A stretch of 64,000 bases of DNA from Paenibacillus sp. MMS18-CY102 (GTDB lineage: Bacteria; Bacillota; Bacilli; Paenibacillales; Paenibacillaceae), in assembly GCF_009789195.1 (NCBI RefSeq), contig NZ_WSTC01000024.1, positions 1 to 64,000 of the forward strand, read 5' to 3'. This document shows, piece by piece, positions 1-8,358 of the stretch. Below the pieces are notes generated by a model, which had not been told where the DNA came from, ran no database searches, and saw nothing but the letters and a program-made list of their open reading frames with translations. How positions within the stretch are numbered: position 1 is the stretch's first letter; every line of letters starts with the position of its first letter. The position numbers and the translations under genes are program-made.

Positions 1-2585
1 GCTGCGCCAAGCGCCGCGGCCTGCGGCGCGGACGGCGGCCATGCCGCCGCCAATGCGGCTGCGCCGGCGCTTGCGCCGCCGGCGGCTTGCCGCCATGCTT
101 GCGCGAGTGCTTCGCCGGCTCGCGCGATCGCTTCGGCGGCCTGCGAAGCGGCCGCCTTCGCCCAAGCGGGCGCGCTGCTTGACAGCACAGCGCGCGAGCT
201 TGCCGCCTCGGGCCCAGCGTGCTGGCCCGAGGAGCTGCCGACGGCATCGGCTGCGGACAGCGAAGCTGCAGCCGTGCCGCCGAACCCCGGAGTCGGCTCG
301 AACGAAACCCAGCCCACTCCAGCAAAATACACCTCAACCCAAGCATGTGCATCCGAGTCCCGGACGACAAACACTGGCTTCCCGCTTACAGAAGCAACAT
401 TTGCATCTGCACTTTCACCTGTACTTACACTCTCTTTCACGTCATCACTTGCATTTGCATTTGCATTCTCACTTAAACTCGCCCTCACATCATCACTTGC
501 ACCTGCACTTGCACCTGCACTTGCACCTGCACTTACATTCCCACTTACACTCGCCTTCACATCATCACTCGCACTCGCACTTAAACTCTTACCTGCACTT
601 AAACTCCCGCTTAAACTCGCCCTCACATCATCACTTGCACCTGCACTTACACTCGCCTTCACATCATCACCTGCACTCACACCTGTGCCTACTCTAGCAC
701 CTGCACCTACACTCTCTCCCCCTTCTCCCCCATCCCGCGCACGCAACAACAAGCCCGCAGTTTCTGCCGTCGTCACTCCCCCAGCACTGTTGCTCGGCAT
801 ATACGACAACTCACCGGGAACATACCCCTTCACCCAACGCGCTGGGATGCCTTGAGTACGGAGCATCACGGCCATCGCGGTTGAGAAATGCACGCAGTAT
901 CCTTGGCGCTGCCCAAACAAGAAATCATCCACGAAATCAGCGCCCGCAGGCGGGACTTCCGAACCTTCCAACGTATAAGCATAGTGTGTTTTCAAATACG
1001 ATTCGATCGCTGCCACCTTCGCATACCGGCTTGCGCCAGCTGCGTCCCCAACACTGTCGGCGATAACCTTCGCAGCCAAATCGCCTACTCGCGCCGGCAC
1101 CGTATCTGGCAATTGTGTGTAGGCGGCCAAGGCAGCTGCTGAATCTGAAAGCCGCCCAGCCTCAGATGTGTGAGTGCCCCCTGTTCCCTCTCTGTTTCCA
1201 GTGCCATCACCCGCCAAAGCCTCAAACGCCTCCAATCGCTCACCCAACGCTTCCCCGTCAATTGGCGGCTGTGCCGTTACGGTGTAAGACGATATTTTTA
1301 ACATATCTCCCGGCGGGGAAAGCGTCCCTGTTGCTGCATCCTGCCAGTACCGATACAGCTGGCGAGAGGGCCCATCAGCAACCAACCCCGTAATGCTCGC
1401 ATTCGCTCCCCCTGCAAAAAGCGGCAACCCCGCTTCCGGTTTTACTAGTTGAAAAGTTTGCGTAACCAGGGCAGGCTTCAACGCCTCTTCCTCTGCCAGT
1501 GCTCCCTTATCCCCCTCAGGCTCTCCTTCGCTTTCACTCGCAACATGGTCCAGCGAAATGCTCGTCCAAGACATCGGGCTATCTGCCCACCCCTGGCCGG
1601 TATAAACAGATTTGCTCGTCCCGCGCCAATACATGGCCGTATCCGATTGAACGGTAAATCGTACAGAAGCGTTGCTTCCGAGCGACGAACCGAGCCTGCT
1701 GTCATCAAAACCATACCCCGTCGAATTATTCGCTTCACGTGTATTCGCCACCTGTGCAGAGTAACGGTCCGCCAGCTGCCGGATCGTTCCGTTCCACTGG
1801 TCCGTCCAAGCTGCTGTCCAGCTTGCGGGCTTCTCCGCCCACGGCCTATTGGAAGCTCCAAGCAGCGCAACACACGCTAGCATGATAACAGCCACAACTG
1901 CGCCACCCGCCCATGCGGTACGCCAGCCTGCGGCCCATCCAATATGCCCATGCTCAGCCCCTTGCCCATACAAACGGTGAACACGAGCAAGCGTCACAGC
2001 AACAGCAAGAAGCAGCCACTCCAATGCTGCACGTACTAGCCCCCACTGCGTATCCATTCCTACCCACTCATGCAGCATCAACAAATAAACAATCGTTACA
2101 ATGCCTAATCCATGCGCGAATTGCCTAGCCCAAATAATTAATTGCAGCGCCGGAACAAGCAGTGCCCAGCCCGTCAGCAAAATAAGAGCACGAAGCTCGC
2201 CAGACATAAGCCACATGCCGCCTTCAGATAGCTGCGTTATTTGATCGATCAGGCGTGTTGGAAAGCTAGCTAGCCAGTCCAACACCGGCTGGCCTTCCGG
2301 ACGATACAGCTGCATAACAGCCGTTACAACGACAATCAGGTTCCACATGAACGCCCCTATGGCGCGGAACCGGAACAATTCGCCTACCGTGAAGCCTAAC
2401 ACCGCAAGCAAAAGGGGCGCCGAGCGCACTTCCTCTCCGCCCGCCGCGCTCGTCCAAGGCCATATCCATTCCAGCAGCAGCCCATATAACAACAGGCTCG
2501 TCCACATTCGCTGCCCAAATGGAACCGTATCGCTTAACCGCAATAGCCCATCCTTGTCCGTACGTTGAAACACTCGCTTAACCAT
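1..2585 (-). CDS. TgpA-type membrane transglutaminase, 3' end cut by window edge
   Basis: Last gene of the MoxR/DUF58 operon. The ATG overlaps the DUF58 stop by 8 bases, and the frame stays open to base 1 (at least 861 codons). The N-terminal third is hydrophobic with several membrane segments, as in TgpA/DUF3488 proteins. An extracytoplasmic transglutaminase-like core follows: catalytic Cys near residue 564 (motif [20 protein letters not shown]) and His near residue 747 ([15 protein letters not shown], then FEPTPGF). About 180 residues separate Cys and His, much more than usual. The excess is a low-complexity Ala/Ser/Gly tract with five DDV(K/R)-type units (bases about 366-690). The part after the FEPTPGF motif is Ala/Arg/Ser-rich up to the edge; the family's usual last membrane helix would lie outside. 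Family assignment is sure; substrate unknown. Confidence 0.85.
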   Translation of the reverse strand, partial: MVKRVFQRTDKDGLLRLSDTVPFGQRMWTSLLLYGLLLEWIWPWTSAAGGEEVRSAPLLLAVLGFTVGELFRFRAIGAFMWNLIVVVTAVMQLYRPEGQPVLDWLASFPTRLIDQITQLSEGGMWLMSGELRALILLTGWALLVPALQLIIWARQFAHGLGIVTIVYLLMLHEWVGMDTQWGLVRAALEWLLLAVAVTLARVHRLYGQGAEHGHIGWAAGWRTAWAGGAVVAVIMLACVALLGASNRPWAEKPASWTAAWTDQWNGTIRQLADRYSAQVANTREANNSTGYGFDDSRLGSSLGSNASVRFTVQSDTAMYWRGTSKSVYTGQGWADSPMSWTSISLDHVASESEGEPEGDKGALAEEEALKPALVTQTFQLVKPEAGLPLFAGGANASITGLVADGPSRQLYRYWQDAATGTLSPPGDMLKISSYTVTAQPPIDGEALGERLEAFEALAGDGTGNREGTGGTHTSEAGRLSDSAAALAAYTQLPDTVPARVGDLAAKVIADSVGDAAGASRYAKVAAIESYLKTHYAYTLEGSEVPPAGADFVDDFLFGQRQGYCVHFSTAMAVMLRTQGIPARWVKGYVPGELSYMPSNSAGGVTTAETAGLLLRARDGGEGGESVGAGARVGTGVSAGDDVKASVSAGASDDVRASLSGSLSAGKSLSASASDDVKASVSGNVSAGASAGASAGASDDVRASLSENANANASDDVKESVSTGESADANVASVSGKPVFVVRDSDAHAWVEVYFAGVGWVSFEPTPGFGGTAAASLSAADAVGSSSGQHAGPEAASSRAVLSSSAPAWAKAAASQAAEAIARAGEALAQAWRQAAGGASAGAAALAAAWPPSAPQAAALGA
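366..690 (-). repeat. In-frame ASAG / DDV(K/R)AS repeat inside the transglutaminase gene
   Basis: On the minus strand the codons GCA-AGT-GCA-GGT (Ala-Ser-Ala-Gly) recur, broken by five copies of Asp-Asp-Val-Lys/Arg followed by (A/E)S(V/L)S. On the plus strand this appears as CACTTGCACCTG-type 12-base periodicity. The frame agrees with the flanking transglutaminase motifs, so it is coding. The near-identical codons suggest expansion by slippage. Confidence 0.8.
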
Positions 2586-4161
2586 GCCCGTCACCGCCCT
2601 CTGCTACTGCCCCGGCTGAATCAGGCCCAAGCTCTGGAAGGGATACCCATACGACACGAATGCCCGCGCATTCCCAATCGCGCTTTCGTTCGCGCATGCC
2701 CAAAGACGGCACTCGCTGTGGGGCCAACACATGAATCTCCACTCGCAATCCGTTTGCTGCAGCTATCTCCGACACTCGCTCGCCTAACTCACTGCTTCGC
2801 CAATCGGCGGTCACGACAACGAGGGATGCACCGCGAGGCACATCCGCTAACCGTTGCTCTAACGATGCCGCCACACGTTCTGCTGCATGTACCGGCCGAA
2901 TGCTCCCAAGCTGCTCCAAAACAGCTCTCTCCATAGGCACCCGGCTCGCCCGTGCAGCTCCCTTAGCTTGAAAAGCCCCGTGCAGCACCGGCTCTTCTGC
3001 CGCACTCCACACCATACGGAACGGCTTATCCGCTCTCGCCGCATGCCGAACAAGCGCTGCCATATAGCCTGCTGCACAGTCGAAAATACGGTCATCTCCG
3101 CCATACGCCTCCACCGACGTATCCAATAGCAGAACAAGCTCCGGCGGCCATTCCGTGCGATCCCGTTTCGTCAGCCAAATGCCGCCTCTCGAAGCCGCAC
3201 GCCAATCGATCCGCCTTGCGTCGTCGCCGGGGCGGTAAGGAAGCCGCTGCGCCCCCGACGGATCAGCAGCCGTATGCGGCCAAGCAGCAGCCGCTCTGCG
3301 CTGCTTGCTTTCCGCCAATCGGGAATGCCCTCCTGCAGAAGGTGCACCATATCGCCCATCACCTGCTTTATTGGCTCGCCCGCCTGCCGAAACAGCCTCG
3401 GCCGAACCTTTCCACTCCGGCATAACAAGCAACGTCATCCCTGTGTCAGCGCGATTAACCGGACTATATTGGACGCTCCCCGCCTGATGCCTTGCATGCT
3501 CCGCAGCCTTCCCGCTTGCATGCCGCCTAGCGGTGAATCTTCTGCTTATCGCGGTAAGACCCAGTACATCGCCAATCGTTGCCTCACAATCAAGAAAACG
3601 ATAAACGCCGCGCTCTAGCTCTTTCACGGTATAGGAAACGGCCCATTCCTTACGCCACCGGGGCAGCATGATTTGGCGAAAAACAACGATCCGTTCATTC
3701 GCGCCGCTCTCGTTCACGAGCGTTTCGCGAAACGCCAGCCACACCAACGGCAACGGAATTCGCGAACGAAGCATAACCGTTACCGTAATGTCCCCACCTG
3801 CTTGCCCTTCAGGCTGCGATAAGGATCGAGATGCCTCCAGTTGTGCCAGAGATGCCATTAGTACAGGCAGCAAGCCTATCATGCCGATTCCTGTCAATAG
3901 AAACGCGACGAACAGCTCTGGCTTTTCTCCACGCCACAACGCGGCTCCAAGAGCGATTGCCCATCCACTGATGAACAATGCCCACAAATAGCTGCGTGTA
4001 CGGTACTGCGGCGACAACACTGCCGCGCTTGATTTGCCTAAGTGCGAAGGCTGGCCTGTAACGCCTTTTGGCCCTGCCAAGCTTCCTTTTCCCCCTGCTC
4101 CGCCCGTTTGCCCATTACCCGATCCCACTCTCTTACGCTTAACACGCTGCTTGCCGTTCAT
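2578..4161 (-). CDS. DUF58 domain protein
   Basis: 527 residues. A basic, Gly-rich N-terminus is followed by two membrane segments (about residues 58-100) and an extended C-terminal domain with the DUF58 signature [17 protein letters not shown] near residue 315, then a von Willebrand A-like strand (LVLLLDTS). Such proteins accompany MoxR ATPases and transglutaminases and are thought to take part in assembly or activation of surface proteins. It overlaps the moxR-like gene by 4 bases (ATGA) and the transglutaminase gene by 8, so the three are translationally coupled. The MoxR/DUF58/TgpA order is classic; the precise role is unknown. Confidence 0.9.
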   Translation of the reverse strand: MNGKQRVKRKRVGSGNGQTGGAGGKGSLAGPKGVTGQPSHLGKSSAAVLSPQYRTRSYLWALFISGWAIALGAALWRGEKPELFVAFLLTGIGMIGLLPVLMASLAQLEASRSLSQPEGQAGGDITVTVMLRSRIPLPLVWLAFRETLVNESGANERIVVFRQIMLPRWRKEWAVSYTVKELERGVYRFLDCEATIGDVLGLTAISRRFTARRHASGKAAEHARHQAGSVQYSPVNRADTGMTLLVMPEWKGSAEAVSAGGRANKAGDGRYGAPSAGGHSRLAESKQRRAAAAWPHTAADPSGAQRLPYRPGDDARRIDWRAASRGGIWLTKRDRTEWPPELVLLLDTSVEAYGGDDRIFDCAAGYMAALVRHAARADKPFRMVWSAAEEPVLHGAFQAKGAARASRVPMERAVLEQLGSIRPVHAAERVAASLEQRLADVPRGASLVVVTADWRSSELGERVSEIAAANGLRVEIHVLAPQRVPSLGMRERKRDWECAGIRVVWVSLPELGPDSAGAVAEGGDGHG

Positions 4162-5195
4162 CGGCGCCGCCTCCCGCCGCTCACCGATGCGGGCAATGGC
4201 GTGTCTCGAATGATTCGCTCCAAAACGCTTGCCGCCGTATGGCCAGAAGCTGCATAAGAAGGACGCACCGCCAACCGATGCGCGAGCACATGCCCTGCGG
4301 TCGTGACCAAATCATCCGGCAGCAGAAAACGCCGCCCTTCCATATAAGCGCACGCTTGCGCCGCCCTCAGCCAATCGCGTGAAGCCCGTGGGCTAGCGCC
4401 TGCCTCCAGTTCAGCCGCAGAGCGCGTCTCGCCCACAATCGTGACGGCATACGGCAGCAAATCTGGATGCACATGCACCGCCTTGCACTCCCGCTGCATC
4501 CGGCGCCATTCCTCTACCGCTACAACGGGCTTCATTGCCGACGGGTCGATCACCCGATTATCTGCGAGCGCAGCCAATAATCGCGTTTCATGCTCATGCG
4601 AAGGATAGCCAATGGACAAACGCATCATGAACCGGTCCGTTTGCGCCTCTGGCAGTGCGAATGTGCCTTCATAATCCCAAGGGTTTTGGGTCGCAATAAG
4701 CATGAATGGATCTGGCAGCCTGCGGCTTTCTCCATCGGTTGTCACGCAGCGCTCCTCCATTGCCTCAAGCAAGGCAGACTGCGTACGCGGCGGCGTGCGG
4801 TTCAGCTCATCCGCCAACACGACATTTGCCATAATCGGGCCTGGCACGAACAGAAACGATCCGTTACGGCCATCCCACACCGAGCCGCCTGTCACATCCG
4901 CTGGCTGCATATCCGCCGTCAGTTGGATCCGCTTGAATTGGCCTCCGATTGCGGCAGCGAATGCCCGCGCCAGCATCGTTTTGCCAACGCCCGGCACATC
5001 CTCCAGCAGCACATGGCCGCCTGCGAGAAAAGCAACTAATACATTTGTAATGACTTCTTCCTTGCCAAGCAGCACCGTCCCGATCTTATCCCTCATCCGT
5101 TCAAGCAAACGCTCAGGCGGCTCATGCCACTCCCCAATCCCGCTGCGCACTCCTTCATCCTCCGGCCAACGCTCGTAATTCGTCACGGTCGTCAT
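4158..5195 (-). CDS. MoxR-family AAA+ ATPase
   Basis: About 345 residues. Walker A is DVPGVGKTMLA, Walker B is VLADELNRTPP followed by QSALLEAMEE, and sensor 1 is LIATQNP, all typical of the MoxR branch of AAA+ ATPases; the C-terminal lid has the RASRDWLRAAQA signature. It is the first gene of the operon with DUF58 and transglutaminase partners, where MoxR ATPases act as chaperone-like remodelers. An AGGAGG lies 11 bases before the ATG at 5195 and 5 bases before an in-frame TTG at 5201; I chose the ATG, but TTG is possible. Confidence 0.93.
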   Translation of the reverse strand: MTTVTNYERWPEDEGVRSGIGEWHEPPERLLERMRDKIGTVLLGKEEVITNVLVAFLAGGHVLLEDVPGVGKTMLARAFAAAIGGQFKRIQLTADMQPADVTGGSVWDGRNGSFLFVPGPIMANVVLADELNRTPPRTQSALLEAMEERCVTTDGESRRLPDPFMLIATQNPWDYEGTFALPEAQTDRFMMRLSIGYPSHEHETRLLAALADNRVIDPSAMKPVVAVEEWRRMQRECKAVHVHPDLLPYAVTIVGETRSAAELEAGASPRASRDWLRAAQACAYMEGRRFLLPDDLVTTAGHVLAHRLAVRPSYAASGHTAASVLERIIRDTPLPASVSGGRRRR

Positions 5196-5332
5196 CGCCA
5201 ATCACGCCTCCTGCTAGATGATAGAAATCCCATCTCGAAATCTCTTTATCTATCAGTCTCTCCGAAAACGCCAGCGATTAGACCTGCTGAAAGCCCGGAC
5301 CTATCGAATGCGCCTGAACACTCGCTAGTTCA

Positions 5333-6739
5333 CTAGGAAGCAAGTGCCTCTGTTGTAATGCCGAATTGCTTCAGAGTAGCGAGCAAAGGCGCATACGCCG
5401 TCCCGCCGCGCAGCTCGCTCCCCCCTGATCCGCCAATGCGCACTTCGTACCGCTCGCCATTAGCGAACGCCACTCGCACCGCACGCTGCCCGTTATCCCA
5501 GCTCACGCTGCCGCCTATTCCCTCTGCCAAATTGCGCAGCGAAACTTGCCAGTCCTCCCCAATCTGCGAGAAGCTGCCCGACGGGAAGACAACAGACCGT
5601 TCGCCTGCCTGCACAATAAGCTCACGCTCTTGCTCCTCCTCCTGCTGTCCAACTGCCCACTCACCCGAGAATACGAACGGCTTAGCGCCTTGCTCCTGCG
5701 CGATGCCTCGCCCAACCAACTCGCGATCAGATGCCGTAGCCTTCGCCCTGCTCCACTTCAGCTTGTCCGCCAAGCGGAATATGACCGGCTTCACCTGCTC
5801 CGTCAACGCAGCGAACGCGTACCCTTTGTTCTTGTAGTATTGAATAATGTCAGGCAGCGCCTTGACCGACTCTGCATGGCTTTGGCTATCGTGCAGCAGA
5901 ACAATCGTTTCATGGGACAGCTTCGATTGGTGAATATTGCGCACGATTTCGGATGCTGGCACGCCGCGCCGTACCGAGTCGCCGCTGTCTACTGTCCAAT
6001 CGAACAAGGTGTAACCCGCTCCCTTCATCGCATCAAAATACGACTGGTCAAAATTGCCGAACGTACCGCCCGGCGCCCGCACCAGCTTCGTGCGAATGCC
6101 TGCCGCTTCCTGAAGCGCCTCCTCCGTCTTGACAACCTGTTTGGCGAATTCGCCAAATCCGCCGTACAGCTCCTTGTAGACATGGTCATACGTGTGATTG
6201 CCGACCGTATGCCCTTCCGCCACGATGCGCTTCAGCAGCTCCGGATGCGCCTTCACTTGCTCGCCGAGCACGAAGAACGTCGCGTGAATGCTATTCTTTT
6301 TCAAAATATCGAGCACTTCACCTGTCAACTTGCTTGGCCCGTCATCGAACGTCAAATAAACGGTCTTATTCGCTGGCTCCGCCTGCCTCTCCCCTGCCGG
6401 ATGCTGGGCTGGCTCGACGGCTGCTCTGCCCACTGTCTTGACACTGACCGTTACTGTGCTAACCTTGCTCCCACTATGCTCATCAGATGGGTTCGCCGCC
6501 GTGTCGCCGATCGCGGTTGGTTTAACACTGCTGCCTGCTGCCGTAAAGCCTGCCGCATTCATCGTGTTCACATCGCCGCTATATGCCGCCGCTGGAGCGC
6601 TTAGGTAGACTTTCTCTCCCACGCTCCCGCCAAGCTCGCCCGATGCTTCCCCCTGATCGACAAACCACCCGCTGAATGCCGCCGCACTCACTGCAATGAC
6701 CGTTGCATACACAGCTCTCACGATTCGACGACGAACCAT
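5333..6739 (-). CDS. Secreted polysaccharide deacetylase with C-terminal stalk-like domain
   Basis: About 468 residues. An N-terminal signal anchor (VYATVIAVSAAAFSGWFV) is followed by a Ser/Thr/Ala-rich linker and a NodB domain from about residue 125: YLTFDDGPSKLTGEVLD supplies the catalytic Asp and metal Asp, and EGHTVGNHTYDH the metal His residues. The NodB fold ends with the HDSQSHAESVKALPDII segment. The last 120 residues (SVVFPSGSFSQIGEDW, then GQRAVRVAFANGERYEVRIGG) resemble a copper-amine-oxidase-N/stalk domain. It probably de-N-acetylates peptidoglycan or another wall glycan. Start: the ATG at 6739 follows GAGGTGG; an upstream in-frame GTG at 6754 is less well placed. Confidence 0.88.
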   Translation of the reverse strand: MVRRRIVRAVYATVIAVSAAAFSGWFVDQGEASGELGGSVGEKVYLSAPAAAYSGDVNTMNAAGFTAAGSSVKPTAIGDTAANPSDEHSGSKVSTVTVSVKTVGRAAVEPAQHPAGERQAEPANKTVYLTFDDGPSKLTGEVLDILKKNSIHATFFVLGEQVKAHPELLKRIVAEGHTVGNHTYDHVYKELYGGFGEFAKQVVKTEEALQEAAGIRTKLVRAPGGTFGNFDQSYFDAMKGAGYTLFDWTVDSGDSVRRGVPASEIVRNIHQSKLSHETIVLLHDSQSHAESVKALPDIIQYYKNKGYAFAALTEQVKPVIFRLADKLKWSRAKATASDRELVGRGIAQEQGAKPFVFSGEWAVGQQEEEQERELIVQAGERSVVFPSGSFSQIGEDWQVSLRNLAEGIGGSVSWDNGQRAVRVAFANGERYEVRIGGSGGSELRGGTAYAPLLATLKQFGITTEALAS

Positions 6740-6849
6740 ATCCGTCCACCTCACCCTTCATTCCGGCCTTGTCCGCCCGGTTGATAGAGTATATGAGAGA
6801 CGAGTCTAGCAAATGACATTCGATCGATAGAATTATGGACAAAAAAAAA

Positions 6850-6897
6850 GCACCTGCAGATGGGACACTTCCTCAGAAGTGTCCCATCTGCAGGTGC
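6850..6897 (-). terminator. 22-bp perfect hairpin with T-run
   Basis: Bases 6850-6871 and 6876-6897 are exact reverse complements around a CTCA loop. On the minus strand it is followed by about nine T (plus-strand A-run ending at 6849), so it is a very strong intrinsic terminator for leftward transcription. The only leftward sequence just upstream is the gene remnant at 6927-7070. Confidence 0.9.
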
Positions 6898-6926
6898 CTA
6901 ATAAATACGCAACCCTTCTAACCCTT

Positions 6927-7070
6927 CTATTGCTGATCCTCGTATTTCAACTTCACCTTCACTAGCTGTCTCGTCGCCGTTGCTCGATCTTTGATGTAGA
7001 AGAACCCTTCGTCATGGCTCGATGAGATTAAGTCAGCGATGTATGGATCGGCTCCGAATGGCTCTTTATG
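6927..7070 (-). pseudogene. C-terminal remnant of an unidentified gene
   Basis: A leftward frame of 47 codons ends in TAG at 6927. It has a natural-looking composition: starts KEPFGADPYIADLISSS, then HDEGFFYIKDRATATRQ, ends LVKVKLKYEDQQ. There is no usable start codon, and a TAA lies directly upstream at 7071. It is followed by the strong terminator at 6850-6897, as a real gene end would be. Fourteen bases beyond its broken edge, repeat element copy 1 begins (7085). I do not recognise the parent family. Confidence 0.5.
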
Positions 7071-7084
7071 TTAGTCAGTGACTC

Positions 7085-7267
7085 TAACGGACCTCAGGGC
7101 CGTTATCCCCCTCAAAAAGTGCCCAATTCAAACGTAACGGACACCACAGCCGTTATTTAACGATTTTGCTGCCTCGTGAGGGTTGTTTGGGTCAAATAGC
7201 GGCTTCTCGGTCCGTTAGAGCAAAACAGTGGCTGATTTTAATCAAATAAGGGCGGCTCGGTCCGTTA
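7085..7267. repeat. Four-module TAACGGAC element, copy 1
   Basis: Four 22-bp modules at 7085-7106, 7135-7156 (forward), 7196-7217 and 7246-7267 (reverse). Module starts are 50, 61 and 50 bp apart. In its own orientation each begins TAACGGAC and ends in a form of CCGTTAT, so each module is an imperfect palindrome. It lies between nrdF and a gene remnant. The inter-module sequence has little similarity to copies 2 and 3. Confidence 0.85.
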
Positions 7268-7302
7268 GAATTTCCAACAATCCGCTTTTTCAACGAAAAA
7301 AA

Positions 7303-7331
7303 GTGCCCCCAAGTTCACGCCCTGGGGACAC
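7303..7331 (-). terminator. Terminator of nrdF
   Basis: An 8-bp stem (one G-U pair on the minus RNA) with a 13-base loop, followed on the minus strand by seven T (plus-strand 7296-7302). It lies 20 bases after the nrdF stop. Confidence 0.8.
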
Positions 7332-7350
7332 CCTTCTGTCTCTATTCCAT

Positions 7351-8307
7351 TTAAAAATCGAAATCCTCGTCACGCAGCGTCTCTACGTTCAGTGTACGCA
7401 CATAGCCGTTGCCCTTCTTCGAGAAGAAGTCATGCTGCTTCGTCCGCGTGCTGATGCCGTTAAAGACGATTGGGTTGATTTCCTCTTCGGGGAAAATCGG
7501 GTCCAATCCAAGGTTCATAAGCCCCTTGTTGCAGTTGTACCGGACGTAGGCAAGCACTTCGTCCGCTAGCCCAACGCTAGTGTACAGCTCTCTCGTGTAC
7601 ACTTCTTCGTTCGCATGCAAGCGATCGATCAGCTCGCGCAGCTCCGTATCCGCTTCGCCACGTTCTTCCGGCGTAAGGTCGCGATATACCTCTTGCGCCA
7701 GTACGCCAACGTAAAGGCCATGGATGCTCTCGTCGCGAAGGATAAGGTCGATGATCTCGCCGCTGCTCGTCATTTTGCCTTGGCCAGCCAAGAAGAGCGG
7801 ATAGAAGAAGCCGCTGTAGAACAAGTAGCTCTCGAGCAGCACGGATGCTGAAAGCGCAAGATACAGGCTCTTCGGCGTCTTGATATTATTGTAGTAAACC
7901 GAGATCCACTCCGCTTTGTTCTGAAGCTGCGGTTGCGTCTTCACCCATGCGAACACGCCGTCAATCTCTTCGGTGGATGCCAGTGTCGTGAAGATGCTGC
8001 TGTACGACTTGGCGTGGATTTGCTCCATCATGCCCATGAACGACAACACCGCTTTGCGCTGCAGCCCGTCAACATGCTCAACAATTTTCGGAATGCCTAC
8101 GCCGCCTTGAATCGTATCAAGCAACGTGAGGCCGCCGAGCACCTTCATATATAACTCGCGCTGCGCGTCACTAAGCTCGATCCAAGACATTTTGTCATCG
8201 GAAAGCGGAATTTCTTCGTCCGTCCAAAATTGCATAATGTTCTGGTTCCAGAACGTCAATGTGAAATCATCGTCCGGCCGGTTCCAGTTTACAGCTTCCA
8301 TCGCCAT
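7351..8307 (-). CDS. nrdF: Class Ib ribonucleotide reductase beta subunit
   Basis: 318 residues, normal for NrdF. It houses the dimetal/tyrosyl radical cofactor used by NrdE to reduce ribonucleotides. The metal ligands fall in the D-x-I-Q-G-G region (LLDTIQGGVGIPKIVEHVD), the helix EQIHAKSYSSIF and RDESIHGLYVG; the C-terminal DFDF tail is typical of the peptide that docks on the alpha subunit. An AGAGGGA ribosome binding site precedes the ATG. Third gene of nrdI-nrdE-nrdF, 51 bases after nrdE, with its own terminator. Confidence 0.97.
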   Translation of the reverse strand: MAMEAVNWNRPDDDFTLTFWNQNIMQFWTDEEIPLSDDKMSWIELSDAQRELYMKVLGGLTLLDTIQGGVGIPKIVEHVDGLQRKAVLSFMGMMEQIHAKSYSSIFTTLASTEEIDGVFAWVKTQPQLQNKAEWISVYYNNIKTPKSLYLALSASVLLESYLFYSGFFYPLFLAGQGKMTSSGEIIDLILRDESIHGLYVGVLAQEVYRDLTPEERGEADTELRELIDRLHANEEVYTRELYTSVGLADEVLAYVRYNCNKGLMNLGLDPIFPEEEINPIVFNGISTRTKQHDFFSKKGNGYVRTLNVETLRDEDFDF

Positions 8308-8358
8308 CGTTCATCCGTCCCTCTCGAATCTATATAGGAAGAAGCCACAACAGCTGGC

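Noticed and set aside
41-697. 218-codon plus-strand frame rich in HLHLH repeats
   Set aside because: It is the antisense reading of the Ala/Ser repeat in the transglutaminase gene; the minus frame holds the catalytic motifs on both sides.
5546-6604. 352-codon frame opposite the deacetylase
   Set aside because: No domain pattern; lies wholly antisense to a clear NodB-domain gene.
7085-7267. Element copies considered as CRISPR or tandem direct repeats
   Set aside because: Only four modules per copy, in two orientations, with unequal spacers of 28 and 39 bp and similar geometry at distant sites; no cas genes nearby.
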